A DNA stretch of 41,637 nt. It comes from Alteromonadaceae bacterium. GTDB lineage: Bacteria; Pseudomonadota; Gammaproteobacteria; Enterobacterales; Alteromonadaceae. The notes under the pieces were generated by a model, which saw only the letters and a program-made list of their open reading frames with translations, searched no databases and was not told the origin of the DNA. The position numbers and the translations under genes are program-made. Numbering within the stretch: the first letter of the stretch is position 1; each line of letters starts with the position of its first letter. The stretch spans positions 1 to 41,637 of the forward strand of contig JALUXV010000466.1 of NCBI GenBank assembly GCA_027013165.1. Reading direction: 5' to 3'. Shown piece by piece: positions 16,942 to 26,315 of this stretch.

Positions 16942-19900
16942 TTGCTGGCCCTTTACCCCTCGAACAAAATAGAGCACTTAAGTTTTCTACTGGCAACCCT
17001 GCTAGAACAGCATCAGGGCAGTATATTTGAGTCTCAAACCATATTGGTTGAAAGTCCAGGTATGCAACACTGGGTCAATATGGAGCTTGCCAAACATCAT
17101 GGCGTGGCCATGAATCTCGATTTTCCTTTACCTGTACGTTTTATGTGGAATGCCGCTAGGGCCATTTTGGGAGAAGATACCGTCCCTCGTAAGTCGCCTT
17201 ATCGAAGAGAAATCCTTACTTGGCGTATTGATGATTTAATTCAACGCCCTGAGATACAAAGTTTACCTGAGTTTTCTGAGGTTAATGCGTACTGGAAGGG
17301 AATTGAAAGTACACAAGAACAAGGTCTGCAACGCTTGCAATTCTCAACCGCGATGGCTGACGTTTACGAGCAGTATTTAATGTACCGGCCAGAATGGTTA
17401 CTTGCGTGGGAAGCCGGCGAGTCGGTGAATTTGCCAAGCAGTATGGAACCTTGGCAAGGCGCGCTGTGGAGAGCGCTGGTTAACCAAAATCCATTGCATC
17501 CAGCAGGGTTACTGCAATCGGCTTTGCAGAAGCTGAAGCAGGGCACAGTGCCGGAAGGGTTGCCTTCGAGTGTTATTGTTTTTGCAATTAACACCATGGC
17601 ACCTCAATTTGTACAGCTGCTAGAAGCCTTGTCATCACACATGGATATTCATATTTTTCACCTAAATCCAAGTGTGAATTATTGGGGTGACGCGAAAAGC
17701 CGAGGCGAACAAGCCCGTATACTCAGAGAGCAGGGTATAGAGAAATGGATGAGCGAGTCGCAAAGTCATCCGTTATTAGGAAACTTGGGTAAACAAGGGC
17801 GAGAGCTATTCAATTTACTCACCGAGCTCAATACCTTTGAAGTGAGTGCTTTCGATCTTCCGCCCATTGAAGATAAGTCTCTCAAACAAACATTACTTCA
17901 GCGTGTACAGAATGATATTTTACATGCAGAGTTATCTAACGATCCTATTGAAGCTGATGAAAGCTTAATAGTGGTTTCTGCACACTCTGCACTTCGCGAA
18001 GTGCAGTTGCTACACGACCATCTGCTCCATTGGCTGTCACAAGATAGTGGGCGTTCGCCCTCGGATATTTTGGTGATGTGTCCAGCCATTGAAAACTATG
18101 CTCCGTTTGTCGACAGTATCTTTCAGCGCGTGGGTACTTTTTCCCCTTCAAGAGAGGTTCCAAGGCTTCCGTGCTCAATTGCAGACCGAAGTCCATTAGA
18201 TGCAAACCCTTTGGTGTCTGCTTTTATTAGTTTACTGAGTCTTCCTGACAGTCGCTTTGGTGTTGTTGATATCATTGATTATCTTCAACTACCCGCGATA
18301 CAGCGCAAGTTCGACTTTTCTCAAGATGATGTTTCGCAAATGACGGTCTGGTTGCATAAAGCGCATGTACACTGGGGACTAAACGGGCATCACAAAGCCG
18401 CCATATCCGGCCTAAATGAAGCTAATGAAGAAGAAATATATACCTGGTGGTGGGGGTTAAAGCGGCTGCTGTTGGGCATGGCGGCATCAGATAGTGAAAC
18501 CTTGGTTGACGGCTTACTGACACTCCCTGATGTCGAAGGGCAAAATACCCTAGTATTAGGCAAGCTCATTGATCTGGTTGGTGCGTTACAGCACCAAGCT
18601 CAGGAACTTGAACAAGCGCGAACAGCGAAGGAATGGCACGCATGTTTAGTTGCTCTGTTAGACGCTTGTTTTGACATAGACAGCAAAGAACAGTCTACCT
18701 GGGACATGCTTGCCAATGTGTGTGCTGACCTTGAATTGCGCTGTGAAGAAGCCGAGTACACTAGCCAGTTAAACCTTAATCAAGTGCGAATGTTACTCCT
18801 CAACCGTTTTTCGTCACCCGATGCGGGAAACCATTTCATGACAGGTCAGGTGACCGTATGTTCCATGCTACCTATGCGCAGCATACCTTTTAAGAAAGTG
18901 TGCATTTTGGGCTTGAACGATGGTGAGTTTCCTCGTCAGTCTACGCCCATGGGATTAGATATGATGGCTCAATCCTCTCGTAAAATGGGTGATAGATCAC
19001 GGCGTTTAGAAGATAGGTACTTGTTCTTAGAAGCATTGATCTCGGCCCGTGACAGCATTTATCTAAGCTATCAGGGGAATAACGTTAGAAACAACAACGA
19101 ACGTCAACCTAGCTTGGTACTAGGAGAGCTATTAGACGTTTTGACTAACGGTTACGGTTTATCTACGTCGAATATAGTTAAACACGCCGCACTACATCCT
19201 TTTAGTGAAGGTAATTATACTGGGGGAACCCCAAGCCATGAAGCAGGATGGTTGCGACTCACGAAAGCCATACGATCACAAAATAGCTCGCATGAATCGC
19301 TAGATAAGATTGAATCAGTGGAGTTGAGTGACGGGTATCATGTCTCAGAAATTGCCAACGGGTTTGATGATCCATTAGCGTACTTTGGGCGCAATGTGCT
19401 GGGTGTTTATCTATCTCAACCACATATTGAACTCGACAGCAGTGAACCCTTCGACGTAAACAGCTTAGTTAGGTATCAGGTAGTAGACAAGCTGCTTGAT
19501 GACTTGGTGGTAAATTCTGCTCAACAGTGCCAAAGCTATGATGGAATTGCGTTGGCAACGATGCGAGGCGACATTCCTCAAACACCGGCCACAAAGATTA
19601 CGACGCAAGTCTGGAAAGACGCAACAACAGCCTTACAAATTGCCCTAGGCGATCTGCCAGAGGAGCCAAGCCAAGTGGTGTGGCACGGAGAGCAATTTGA
19701 GATTCAGGGCCAAGTTTGGATTAGAGATGATGTTAGTGTTAATTATTGTCCTACTGCAATAAGTGACAAACGCAGTTTCGCGTTTTACCTTTCTCATTTG
19801 TGTCTGTGTGCTAGTGGAACTCAGTTACCCTGTGACGTTTATTTTCCCGTGTGGGAAAAGGGTGAATACACAATAAAGATTACTCGTTACGCCGTTGTTG

Positions 19901-20232
19901 AACCTCAAGTGGCCACAGAGATGTTGGCCATAGTGGAAACACTTTTCACCCAGCTTCACCGTTGTCCATTGCCGATTTACCTTGGTCTTATCAATACGTT
20001 AGTGAAGAAAGCCGGAAAAAATGATGTGTTCGAGTACCTTGATAGTGCACAAGCAAATGATGATCTTGTGAATTGGCAAACCCAAGCTGATCGCGGCGCA
20101 AATATCGCCACAGACAACCCGTATTTGGCGTGGTTACTACCCGAGGGAATTGAAATGGCACATATTCACCACACCCAGGTATTTGCACTGATTAGCCATT
20201 TGGCCAGCATTAGGAAGGTGGTGAAGTTATGA
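16942..20232 (+). CDS. recC: Exodeoxyribonuclease V subunit RecC
   Basis: RecC is the Chi-recognising, inactivated-helicase subunit of RecBCD. LVESPGMQHWVNMELAKHHGVAMNLDFPLPVRFMW, near residues 30-64, matches the conserved RecC N-terminus. Later blocks such as VCILGLNDGEFPR and DRYLFLEALISARDSIYLSYQGN are also typical. The frame is open from an ATG at 16831, but that codon lies in a terminator stem and would add a hydrophobic extension unlike any RecC. The TTG at 16942, ten bases after AGGGA, gives MLALYPSNKIEHL and 1096 residues, close to E. coli (1122). The stop overlaps the recB start (ATGA). In E. coli ptrA intervenes between recC and recB; here it does not. Confidence 0.9.
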   Translation: MLALYPSNKIEHLSFLLATLLEQHQGSIFESQTILVESPGMQHWVNMELAKHHGVAMNLDFPLPVRFMWNAARAILGEDTVPRKSPYRREILTWRIDDLIQRPEIQSLPEFSEVNAYWKGIESTQEQGLQRLQFSTAMADVYEQYLMYRPEWLLAWEAGESVNLPSSMEPWQGALWRALVNQNPLHPAGLLQSALQKLKQGTVPEGLPSSVIVFAINTMAPQFVQLLEALSSHMDIHIFHLNPSVNYWGDAKSRGEQARILREQGIEKWMSESQSHPLLGNLGKQGRELFNLLTELNTFEVSAFDLPPIEDKSLKQTLLQRVQNDILHAELSNDPIEADESLIVVSAHSALREVQLLHDHLLHWLSQDSGRSPSDILVMCPAIENYAPFVDSIFQRVGTFSPSREVPRLPCSIADRSPLDANPLVSAFISLLSLPDSRFGVVDIIDYLQLPAIQRKFDFSQDDVSQMTVWLHKAHVHWGLNGHHKAAISGLNEANEEEIYTWWWGLKRLLLGMAASDSETLVDGLLTLPDVEGQNTLVLGKLIDLVGALQHQAQELEQARTAKEWHACLVALLDACFDIDSKEQSTWDMLANVCADLELRCEEAEYTSQLNLNQVRMLLLNRFSSPDAGNHFMTGQVTVCSMLPMRSIPFKKVCILGLNDGEFPRQSTPMGLDMMAQSSRKMGDRSRRLEDRYLFLEALISARDSIYLSYQGNNVRNNNERQPSLVLGELLDVLTNGYGLSTSNIVKHAALHPFSEGNYTGGTPSHEAGWLRLTKAIRSQNSSHESLDKIESVELSDGYHVSEIANGFDDPLAYFGRNVLGVYLSQPHIELDSSEPFDVNSLVRYQVVDKLLDDLVVNSAQQCQSYDGIALATMRGDIPQTPATKITTQVWKDATTALQIALGDLPEEPSQVVWHGEQFEIQGQVWIRDDVSVNYCPTAISDKRSFAFYLSHLCLCASGTQLPCDVYFPVWEKGEYTIKITRYAVVEPQVATEMLAIVETLFTQLHRCPLPIYLGLINTLVKKAGKNDVFEYLDSAQANDDLVNWQTQADRGANIATDNPYLAWLLPEGIEMAHIHHTQVFALISHLASIRKVVKL

Positions 20233-23200
20233 GTTCCCATAGCCAACTTAATGTAACCAGCATGCCACTGTGTGGCCGTCACTTGATTGAGGCGAGTGCG
20301 GGTACAGGAAAAACCTACAATATTACCCGTATTTATCTGCGATTATTGCTCGAGAAAAAGCTCTCTGTGAAGGAAATTTTGGTCATGACCTTCACTCGTG
20401 CGGCGACGGAAGAGATACGAGGAAGAATAGGGGAAACCCTTCGGGAAATAACTCCTCTGTGGGAACAGGCTGTTGAGCAGGCGTGCGAGCTTCCAGAAAA
20501 TGCAGATCCTGTATTTAAGCAGGTATTTGAAGCCTGTGACAAACAGGAAGGCTTGGCACGACTAAAAGCCGCGCAATTGGAATTAGATGAAGCGTCTGTG
20601 TTTACCATTCACGGTTTTTGTCAGCAGGTTATCGCTCAATTAGCCTTTAAGAGCGGTTTCGCCATGTCGCTGAATCTTGAGACTGATACCAGTGATTTAT
20701 ACCTCACTGCTGCGGAAGATTGGCTGAGAAAACTGCGCTACGACGACAATGCCTTTTTAACCCTTGCCGAGCATGGTTGGCATCTACCTCAAGGGTTACT
20801 CGATAGTTTTACTATGGCATGCCGCCAGCACCAACCTAGATTGCTCATCGACGAACAACAGCTGGATAATGAATACGAAACGGCATTAGCCCATCTAACT
20901 GAGGCGTTAGCAAGCGAGTTTGAATCTGTTCGACAAGGATTACTCGACAACGAGCTAAGCATACTCTCTGGCGTGGTTCATGGTCATAAAGATGAACAAA
21001 AAAGAACTCAGGAGTGGGAGTCCATTTTACATTGGCTGTCGCTCAAATGCGTTACTCCTTTAGATAAAACTGCAACTGCGTTCTATCACGGAGGTCGTTT
21101 TAAAGGGGCAGCAATAAAACCATTGGTCCCTCTTTTTGATGACCTTAAAGCCCTTGTCGCTAAGGTCAAAAAATCTCTGACTGACCTAACATCGCGTAAG
21201 CAAAAGGCCCTTGAAACCTTGCCTGCGCTCGCCTTGGTTAACGAGGGAATAAGTTTTATTCAAAAAAGCGTCGCAACGCAAAAACAAAAACTTGGAGTGA
21301 TGGATTTTGATGATCTTATTCGCCTGCTAGCTAATGAAATCACTAAGTCAGGCTCGTCAGTAGTGTCGGCACTCAAGAGTGCATACCCAGTGGCGCTTAT
21401 TGACGAATTTCAAGACACCGACGCAGACCAATACACCATACTTAATCGAGTTTACGATAAGGGGTGTCAAGATACTTCGCTCATGATGATAGGCGATCCA
21501 AAACAGGCCATTTATCGATTCAGAGGCGGCGATATATTTACTTACCTTAAGGCAGGTAAAGAAGCGGATTTTCACTGGGTAATGAATACCAACTGGCGCT
21601 CAGTTGAGGGTATGGTAAAGGCTTACAATCGTCTTTTTTATGGTACCCCGGTGTCAGATGGGGGCGCAGATGTCTTTGGATTTAGTATTGGTTATATACC
21701 CGTAGACTCCACACCTCATGCAAAGGCGGCTAAAGCGCCTCTGGTTGATCCAGACAATACTCGCAGTGCCATGAACTATGTGTGGCTAACTTCCACAGAC
21801 GATAAGTCAAATGCTCAATCTATGCAGCGCCAAATAAGTCAGTGGATTGGCAATGAGATACATCGCTTGTTTGCACAGGCAAGGTTAGGTGAGGCATCCA
21901 TTAAGCCTTCAGATATTGCGATATTGGTGAAAAATCGCAACGAGGCTGCGGTGGTGAAATCGACCTTACAAGAACAAGGCCTTACCTCTGTATTTTTGAG
22001 CGACAGAAATAACTTGTTTACCACAGCACAAGCCAGCGATCTTTTCACCGTGCTAGACGGCATATGGCACCTTGATGATGCTCGTAAAGTCACTGCGAGT
22101 TTGGTGAGCCCTTTGTGGGGCATTTCGCCTCAAGATCTTGTGACCTTGTTGTATCATGACGATGAAGGGCAGTGGGATAGGGTAATGAACCTAGTGTCGC
22201 AAATGCGATTACTGTGGCAACAGAAAGGCTGTATGACAGTGGTGTTGGAGTTATTGCAACAACATTACACACCCACCAACCGTCAAACCGAGCGGGCACT
22301 GACGAATTACCTTCACTTGGCTGAGGTATTAGAGCAGGCGGCCATAGTTCAAAAACGTCCTGAGCAACTTTTGGTGTGGTTATACCGGCAGGTAAATTCA
22401 CCACAAGCTGACGAAGAAATGACATTGCGCCTAGAAAGCGACAGTCAGTTGATTCGCATTGTTACTCAACACGGCTCCAAGGGACTCGAATATCCCATTG
22501 TTTTCGTGCCATTCGCCAGTGGCTACAAAGACCCCGCTAAAGTGGGTAATAGCTATGCCAATGTAATGAACTATTACGACGAAAGCTCAGAGCAACTCGT
22601 TTTGCAACTTGGCTATAGTGAGAGTGCTGTTGCCCGTGTACGTGCCGAAAGTCATGCTGAAGATACACGCTTGTGTTACGTTGCCGTAACCCGAGCTGCT
22701 CATCGTTGCTACATGGGCATCGCTGAGTTTAAAGACAATGAAAAAAGCGCGCTGGCAAGAGCATTAGGCGTTGATTTAACGTCTCAAGACACTCACTGGT
22801 TAGCTAGTCTTGAAAGAATAGCGAGTGAGCCAGATGCGTTTAGCCGATGTATTTTAGTTGAACAAGCATTTGATGCAGAACACCTTGTGCAGAACATTAG
22901 CACGGCAGATGAATCAGAATTAGCGCCACTTGCGCTAAGTACATTCTCGGGTAAAGCAGAAGAAGCATGGCGCTTGTACTCTTTCACCGCCTTGTCTAAA
23001 CAAACCGAGTCTAAAAACGCGGCCCATGTTGTCGACCAACAGGCTAGGGCATCGGAGATTTATCCCGAGACATTAGATGACACCGCCGTCGATAGTAGCC
23101 TTGAGTCTGAATTGGCATTGCCGTTTAGGTTTGCGCTAGAAAAAGGGGCTAATTCGGGCAATCTGCTTCATGACACCCTAGAACACCTCGATTTTTCAGC

Positions 23201-23900
23201 ACCTGACTGGGCTGAATCTGGCGATCCTATGGCGTTAAAGTATGGTGTGGATGAGGAAAAAAAACCTCTATTATACGAGTGGTTGGGGCAGGTATTAGAA
23301 ACGCCATTGTCTATCGACGATCCTGCGCTTTGTTTATCCTCGCTTTCGCACCAGCATACGTTGCGAGAAGCGGAGTTTTATTTTCCGATGGAGAAAACCC
23401 AATGGAAGAAACTCGCCGAATTACTTGCTGAACATAGGGCTAACGGTATTTTAGGTGGTGAATCACTCCCAGTACCCTCAAGTTACCTTCCTGCAATGGA
23501 AGGCATGATGCACGGTTTTATCGACTTGATTTTTGAATACAAGGGCAAGTTCTACGTGTCTGATTATAAGTCTACCTGGCTTGGAGATAGCTTCGCAGAT
23601 TACGACCGCCTGTCTGTCGCCAAAGACCTACAATCTCATCTGTACGATTTGCAATACATGATATATAGCCTAGCGCTACACCGGTACTTATCGAAACGTT
23701 TGCCTAACTACGACCCACAACTGCACTTTGGCGGTGTTTACTATTTGTATTTGCGAGGGATGCATCCGGAAAATGAGGGGTGTGAAGGTGTCTACTTCTC
23801 TAAACTCACAACAAAGGAGTTGCTGCGCCTTAGCGCTATTTTTTCTGAGTCAGCGGGGACGAATACTTCAACACCAAATGCGACGGAGGCCCAAGAATGA
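20229..23900 (+). CDS. recB: Exodeoxyribonuclease V subunit RecB (helicase/nuclease)
   Basis: RecB is the 3'-5' helicase and the single nuclease of RecBCD, acting in double-strand-break repair. The SF1 Walker A is EASAGTGKTY (K28), followed by MTFTRAATEEIRGRI. The Walker B is DEFQDTD at 392-398, then GDPKQAIYRFRGGD. QHGSKGLEYPIVF and LCYVAVTRAAHRCY complete the helicase motifs. The C-terminal nuclease has D1099 (GFIDLIF), D1112 and K1114 (DYKST). Their spacing equals that of E. coli D1067, D1080 and K1082, so the enzyme should be active. It is 1223 residues, slightly longer than the E. coli protein. It is coupled by four-base overlaps to recC and recD. Confidence 0.97.
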   Translation: MSSHSQLNVTSMPLCGRHLIEASAGTGKTYNITRIYLRLLLEKKLSVKEILVMTFTRAATEEIRGRIGETLREITPLWEQAVEQACELPENADPVFKQVFEACDKQEGLARLKAAQLELDEASVFTIHGFCQQVIAQLAFKSGFAMSLNLETDTSDLYLTAAEDWLRKLRYDDNAFLTLAEHGWHLPQGLLDSFTMACRQHQPRLLIDEQQLDNEYETALAHLTEALASEFESVRQGLLDNELSILSGVVHGHKDEQKRTQEWESILHWLSLKCVTPLDKTATAFYHGGRFKGAAIKPLVPLFDDLKALVAKVKKSLTDLTSRKQKALETLPALALVNEGISFIQKSVATQKQKLGVMDFDDLIRLLANEITKSGSSVVSALKSAYPVALIDEFQDTDADQYTILNRVYDKGCQDTSLMMIGDPKQAIYRFRGGDIFTYLKAGKEADFHWVMNTNWRSVEGMVKAYNRLFYGTPVSDGGADVFGFSIGYIPVDSTPHAKAAKAPLVDPDNTRSAMNYVWLTSTDDKSNAQSMQRQISQWIGNEIHRLFAQARLGEASIKPSDIAILVKNRNEAAVVKSTLQEQGLTSVFLSDRNNLFTTAQASDLFTVLDGIWHLDDARKVTASLVSPLWGISPQDLVTLLYHDDEGQWDRVMNLVSQMRLLWQQKGCMTVVLELLQQHYTPTNRQTERALTNYLHLAEVLEQAAIVQKRPEQLLVWLYRQVNSPQADEEMTLRLESDSQLIRIVTQHGSKGLEYPIVFVPFASGYKDPAKVGNSYANVMNYYDESSEQLVLQLGYSESAVARVRAESHAEDTRLCYVAVTRAAHRCYMGIAEFKDNEKSALARALGVDLTSQDTHWLASLERIASEPDAFSRCILVEQAFDAEHLVQNISTADESELAPLALSTFSGKAEEAWRLYSFTALSKQTESKNAAHVVDQQARASEIYPETLDDTAVDSSLESELALPFRFALEKGANSGNLLHDTLEHLDFSAPDWAESGDPMALKYGVDEEKKPLLYEWLGQVLETPLSIDDPALCLSSLSHQHTLREAEFYFPMEKTQWKKLAELLAEHRANGILGGESLPVPSSYLPAMEGMMHGFIDLIFEYKGKFYVSDYKSTWLGDSFADYDRLSVAKDLQSHLYDLQYMIYSLALHRYLSKRLPNYDPQLHFGGVYYLYLRGMHPENEGCEGVYFSKLTTKELLRLSAIFSESAGTNTSTPNATEAQE

Positions 23901-25777
23901 AAATAGCCCGTCGTAATGAGAACACTGAAGCACCTAAATTAGCGAGTATTGATATTCATTTTGCTAGAGCCATGGGTGAGCTATGTGTTTTGCCTGAAGA
24001 ACATGTAGATATTTGGCACCAGCTACTTATTGCTTTGTCGTTTTATCAACGACAGGGGCACAGTTGTATTGTGCTTGGGCACATTGCGAATACACAAGTC
24101 TTGTATGCCGATATTAATAGTGACAGTAATTGCGAGCGTGTATTTGATTTCTTTCCAGCTTTCGAGAGCCTAAAAACAACCGTTGAAATTGCGCTTAGTG
24201 ATAATGGGCTGCAATCTTTGTTGAAGTTTGACGGTGAACGTTTGTATACCCAACGCTACTGGCAATTTGAACAAGAAGTCGCGGCATATATCAGGGCCAA
24301 TACTCAGCCTCAAGCTTTATCCGAGCAACAAATAGGTGCATTAATTGATTGCTGGCCTAGTATGTTTCCAGTGGCGGAAACTAGCGAACAAGATTGGCAA
24401 CAAGTGGCAGTGGCGAAAAGTGTCAGCCAGAAGTTTAGTGTGATTAATGGCGGGCCAGGCACAGGTAAAACTTATACCGTGACGCGCTTACTTTTAGCGT
24501 TACAAAGTATCAGTGATATACCCAAAAACATTGTACTTGCTGCACCTACCGGTAAAGCGCAGCAGCGCATGACCGAGTCTATTACAAAAAGTTTAATGGC
24601 ATTGAAGGGGAAAATTTCTCAATCCTTGAGTGAAAGTATTCCTACTCAAGCGAGTACAATCCACAGCCTACTGGGAGTACGTGAGCACACGGTTGAAACG
24701 CGGTATAACAATGAACGTAAGTTGTCACTCGATGTATTGATTATTGATGAAGCATCCATGATTGATCTTGCGCTAATGGCAAGGCTCATGCGTGCTATGC
24801 CTGAGCACGGCCACCTGTATTTAATCGGTGATGCTGATCAATTGCCCGCGGTAGAAACCGGCAATGTATTAGAACAATTAGCGTTTGATACAAATACAAC
24901 CGGTGCCGTGCCTTCTTCGGTTGAAAGTTGGGTAGGGCAGTTATGCCCACATTTACCCAAGTTGCCGGTTAACGACCACGTCCAGCCATGGCTTCATACA
25001 TTAGTGGCTGCTCAGCGATTTAAAGGGGTGTTAGCAGAAGTCGCTAGTCAGATTCAACAAGGTAATGAAGCTTTGAGTTTCGCCGCATTGAATTACTCTG
25101 TATCACAAACCTTAACCTTACCCGGCGATACTGTAACATTAACCGATGAGGCTAATATTACCGCTGCGCAATTACAGACACTGGCGAAAGAGAGCTTTTT
25201 GCCTTTAATGCGTGCGCAAAACCCGAAAGACGCTCTGGTAGCATTAGCAAACGTGCGTTGGTTAACACCTGTGCGTAAGGGGGCATTTGGCGTAGAGGGG
25301 CTTAATCGACTGATAGTCCAGTCTTTAGCGACCACAAAAGCCGTAAAGGAAAATACCTTTTATCAAGGTCGTCCCATTATGGTGACGAAAAACAACCGTG
25401 CTCAACGACTCTCTAACGGAGAAGTCGGTGTTATTTGGCCGGATAGTTCAGGGGTGTTAAAAGCCTGGTTTGAGAACGACGAGGGTGGTTTGCGAAGCGT
25501 GTCTTTGGCGAGGTTGCCCAGTATTGAAACTGTGTATGCTATGACAGTACACAAGTCGCAGGGTTCTGAGTTTAATCAGGTGGTTATGTTTTTACCTGAA
25601 TTGTCTGATGATGTCGCTTCGTCCGTTGGACATCGAGGTATTTTATACACAGGCCTCACGCGGGCAAAACAAGGATGCTTAATTGTTTCTCGACCGCAAA
25701 CCTTTAAAAAAATGGTGCGTACAAAAGCACAACGCTTTTCTGGGCTGTCTTACGCCATACGAGAACCTAGGGTATAA
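23897..25777 (+). CDS. recD: Exodeoxyribonuclease V subunit RecD (helicase)
   Basis: RecD is the 5'-3' helicase of RecBCD. Motif I is NGGPGTGKTYTV with K191, followed by AAPTGKAQQRM (Ia), ASTIHSLLG, LIIDEASMIDLALM (II), LIGDADQLPAVETG (III), VRWLTPVRKGAFGVEGLN (IV), AMTVHKSQGSEF (V) and YTGLTRAKQGCLIV (VI). All are intact. At 626 residues it matches the usual size of about 610. It begins within the end of recB (ATGA) and is the last gene of the operon. A convergent gene begins 14 bases beyond its stop, with no clear terminator between. Confidence 0.97.
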   Translation: MKIARRNENTEAPKLASIDIHFARAMGELCVLPEEHVDIWHQLLIALSFYQRQGHSCIVLGHIANTQVLYADINSDSNCERVFDFFPAFESLKTTVEIALSDNGLQSLLKFDGERLYTQRYWQFEQEVAAYIRANTQPQALSEQQIGALIDCWPSMFPVAETSEQDWQQVAVAKSVSQKFSVINGGPGTGKTYTVTRLLLALQSISDIPKNIVLAAPTGKAQQRMTESITKSLMALKGKISQSLSESIPTQASTIHSLLGVREHTVETRYNNERKLSLDVLIIDEASMIDLALMARLMRAMPEHGHLYLIGDADQLPAVETGNVLEQLAFDTNTTGAVPSSVESWVGQLCPHLPKLPVNDHVQPWLHTLVAAQRFKGVLAEVASQIQQGNEALSFAALNYSVSQTLTLPGDTVTLTDEANITAAQLQTLAKESFLPLMRAQNPKDALVALANVRWLTPVRKGAFGVEGLNRLIVQSLATTKAVKENTFYQGRPIMVTKNNRAQRLSNGEVGVIWPDSSGVLKAWFENDEGGLRSVSLARLPSIETVYAMTVHKSQGSEFNQVVMFLPELSDDVASSVGHRGILYTGLTRAKQGCLIVSRPQTFKKMVRTKAQRFSGLSYAIREPRV

Positions 25778-25791
25778 AAAAAACGTATTCC

Positions 25792-26196
25792 TTAGCCAGA
25801 GTCGCTTGGTGAGAATAGCATCCACCCATGAATATGTATGTCTTGAGCCGTACTTGCTAAGAGGTGGATATTGAGGGGTTGAGTAGTTCTAAGCGACCCG
25901 TCTTCAGCGAAGAAAAACCGTGTTCTCAGGGCCTCGATATCTACACTTTCACCCGGTAATAGGCTTGTTGGTTTAATGACTAAATGGTCAAGGCGATTGT
26001 GATCGAGCCACCCTAGTAAACAACTTGGTTGAGCTACAAAGTTAGTTTCCTTTAAAGAAGGTGGGAACAAGGTCACGTTTGCGCCAAATACAGGCCTTTC
26101 GGATATCGCAATTTCGGCAGCCTTGCGAATAGATACACGATATAGAGCATCACTATGGGGTAAAACATCAGAGGTGTTGAAGTTGGTTTCGCTCAT
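25792..26196 (-). CDS. Unknown 134-residue protein
   Basis: The protein is soluble, with no signal peptide, membrane segment or motif that I recognise. It is proline-containing and looks beta-rich in the middle (NVTLFPPSLKETNFV, LDHLVIKPTSLLPGESVDIEALRTRFFF). The C-terminus, HLLASTAQDIHIHGWMLF, resembles the end of a small beta domain. No convincing ribosome-binding site precedes the ATG at 26196. It lies convergent to recD and downstream of, and on the same strand as, the oxidoreductase gene, with a strong palindrome in between that probably separates the transcripts. A real gene is likely because there is no competing frame; the function is unknown. Confidence 0.6.
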   Translation of the reverse strand: MSETNFNTSDVLPHSDALYRVSIRKAAEIAISERPVFGANVTLFPPSLKETNFVAQPSCLLGWLDHNRLDHLVIKPTSLLPGESVDIEALRTRFFFAEDGSLRTTQPLNIHLLASTAQDIHIHGWMLFSPSDSG

Positions 26197-26267
26197 CGAA
26201 TATCAAAGGGTATGGCACGTTTAGTTTATTGTGCACAAATCCTGTGATAGCCGCGTTGATATGGATC

Positions 26268-26287
26268 AAGGGGGCATATGCCCCCTT
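26268..26287. terminator. 20-bp perfect palindrome downstream of the oxidoreductase gene
   Basis: AAGGGGGCATATGCCCCCTT is fully self-complementary and lies 29 bases past the stop of the minus-strand oxidoreductase gene. The stem is very GC-rich, but there is no real T-run, so terminator activity is likely but not certain. Confidence 0.55.
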
Positions 26288-26315
26288 TGCGAAATACTAA
26301 AGTTTTATTCCCAGA

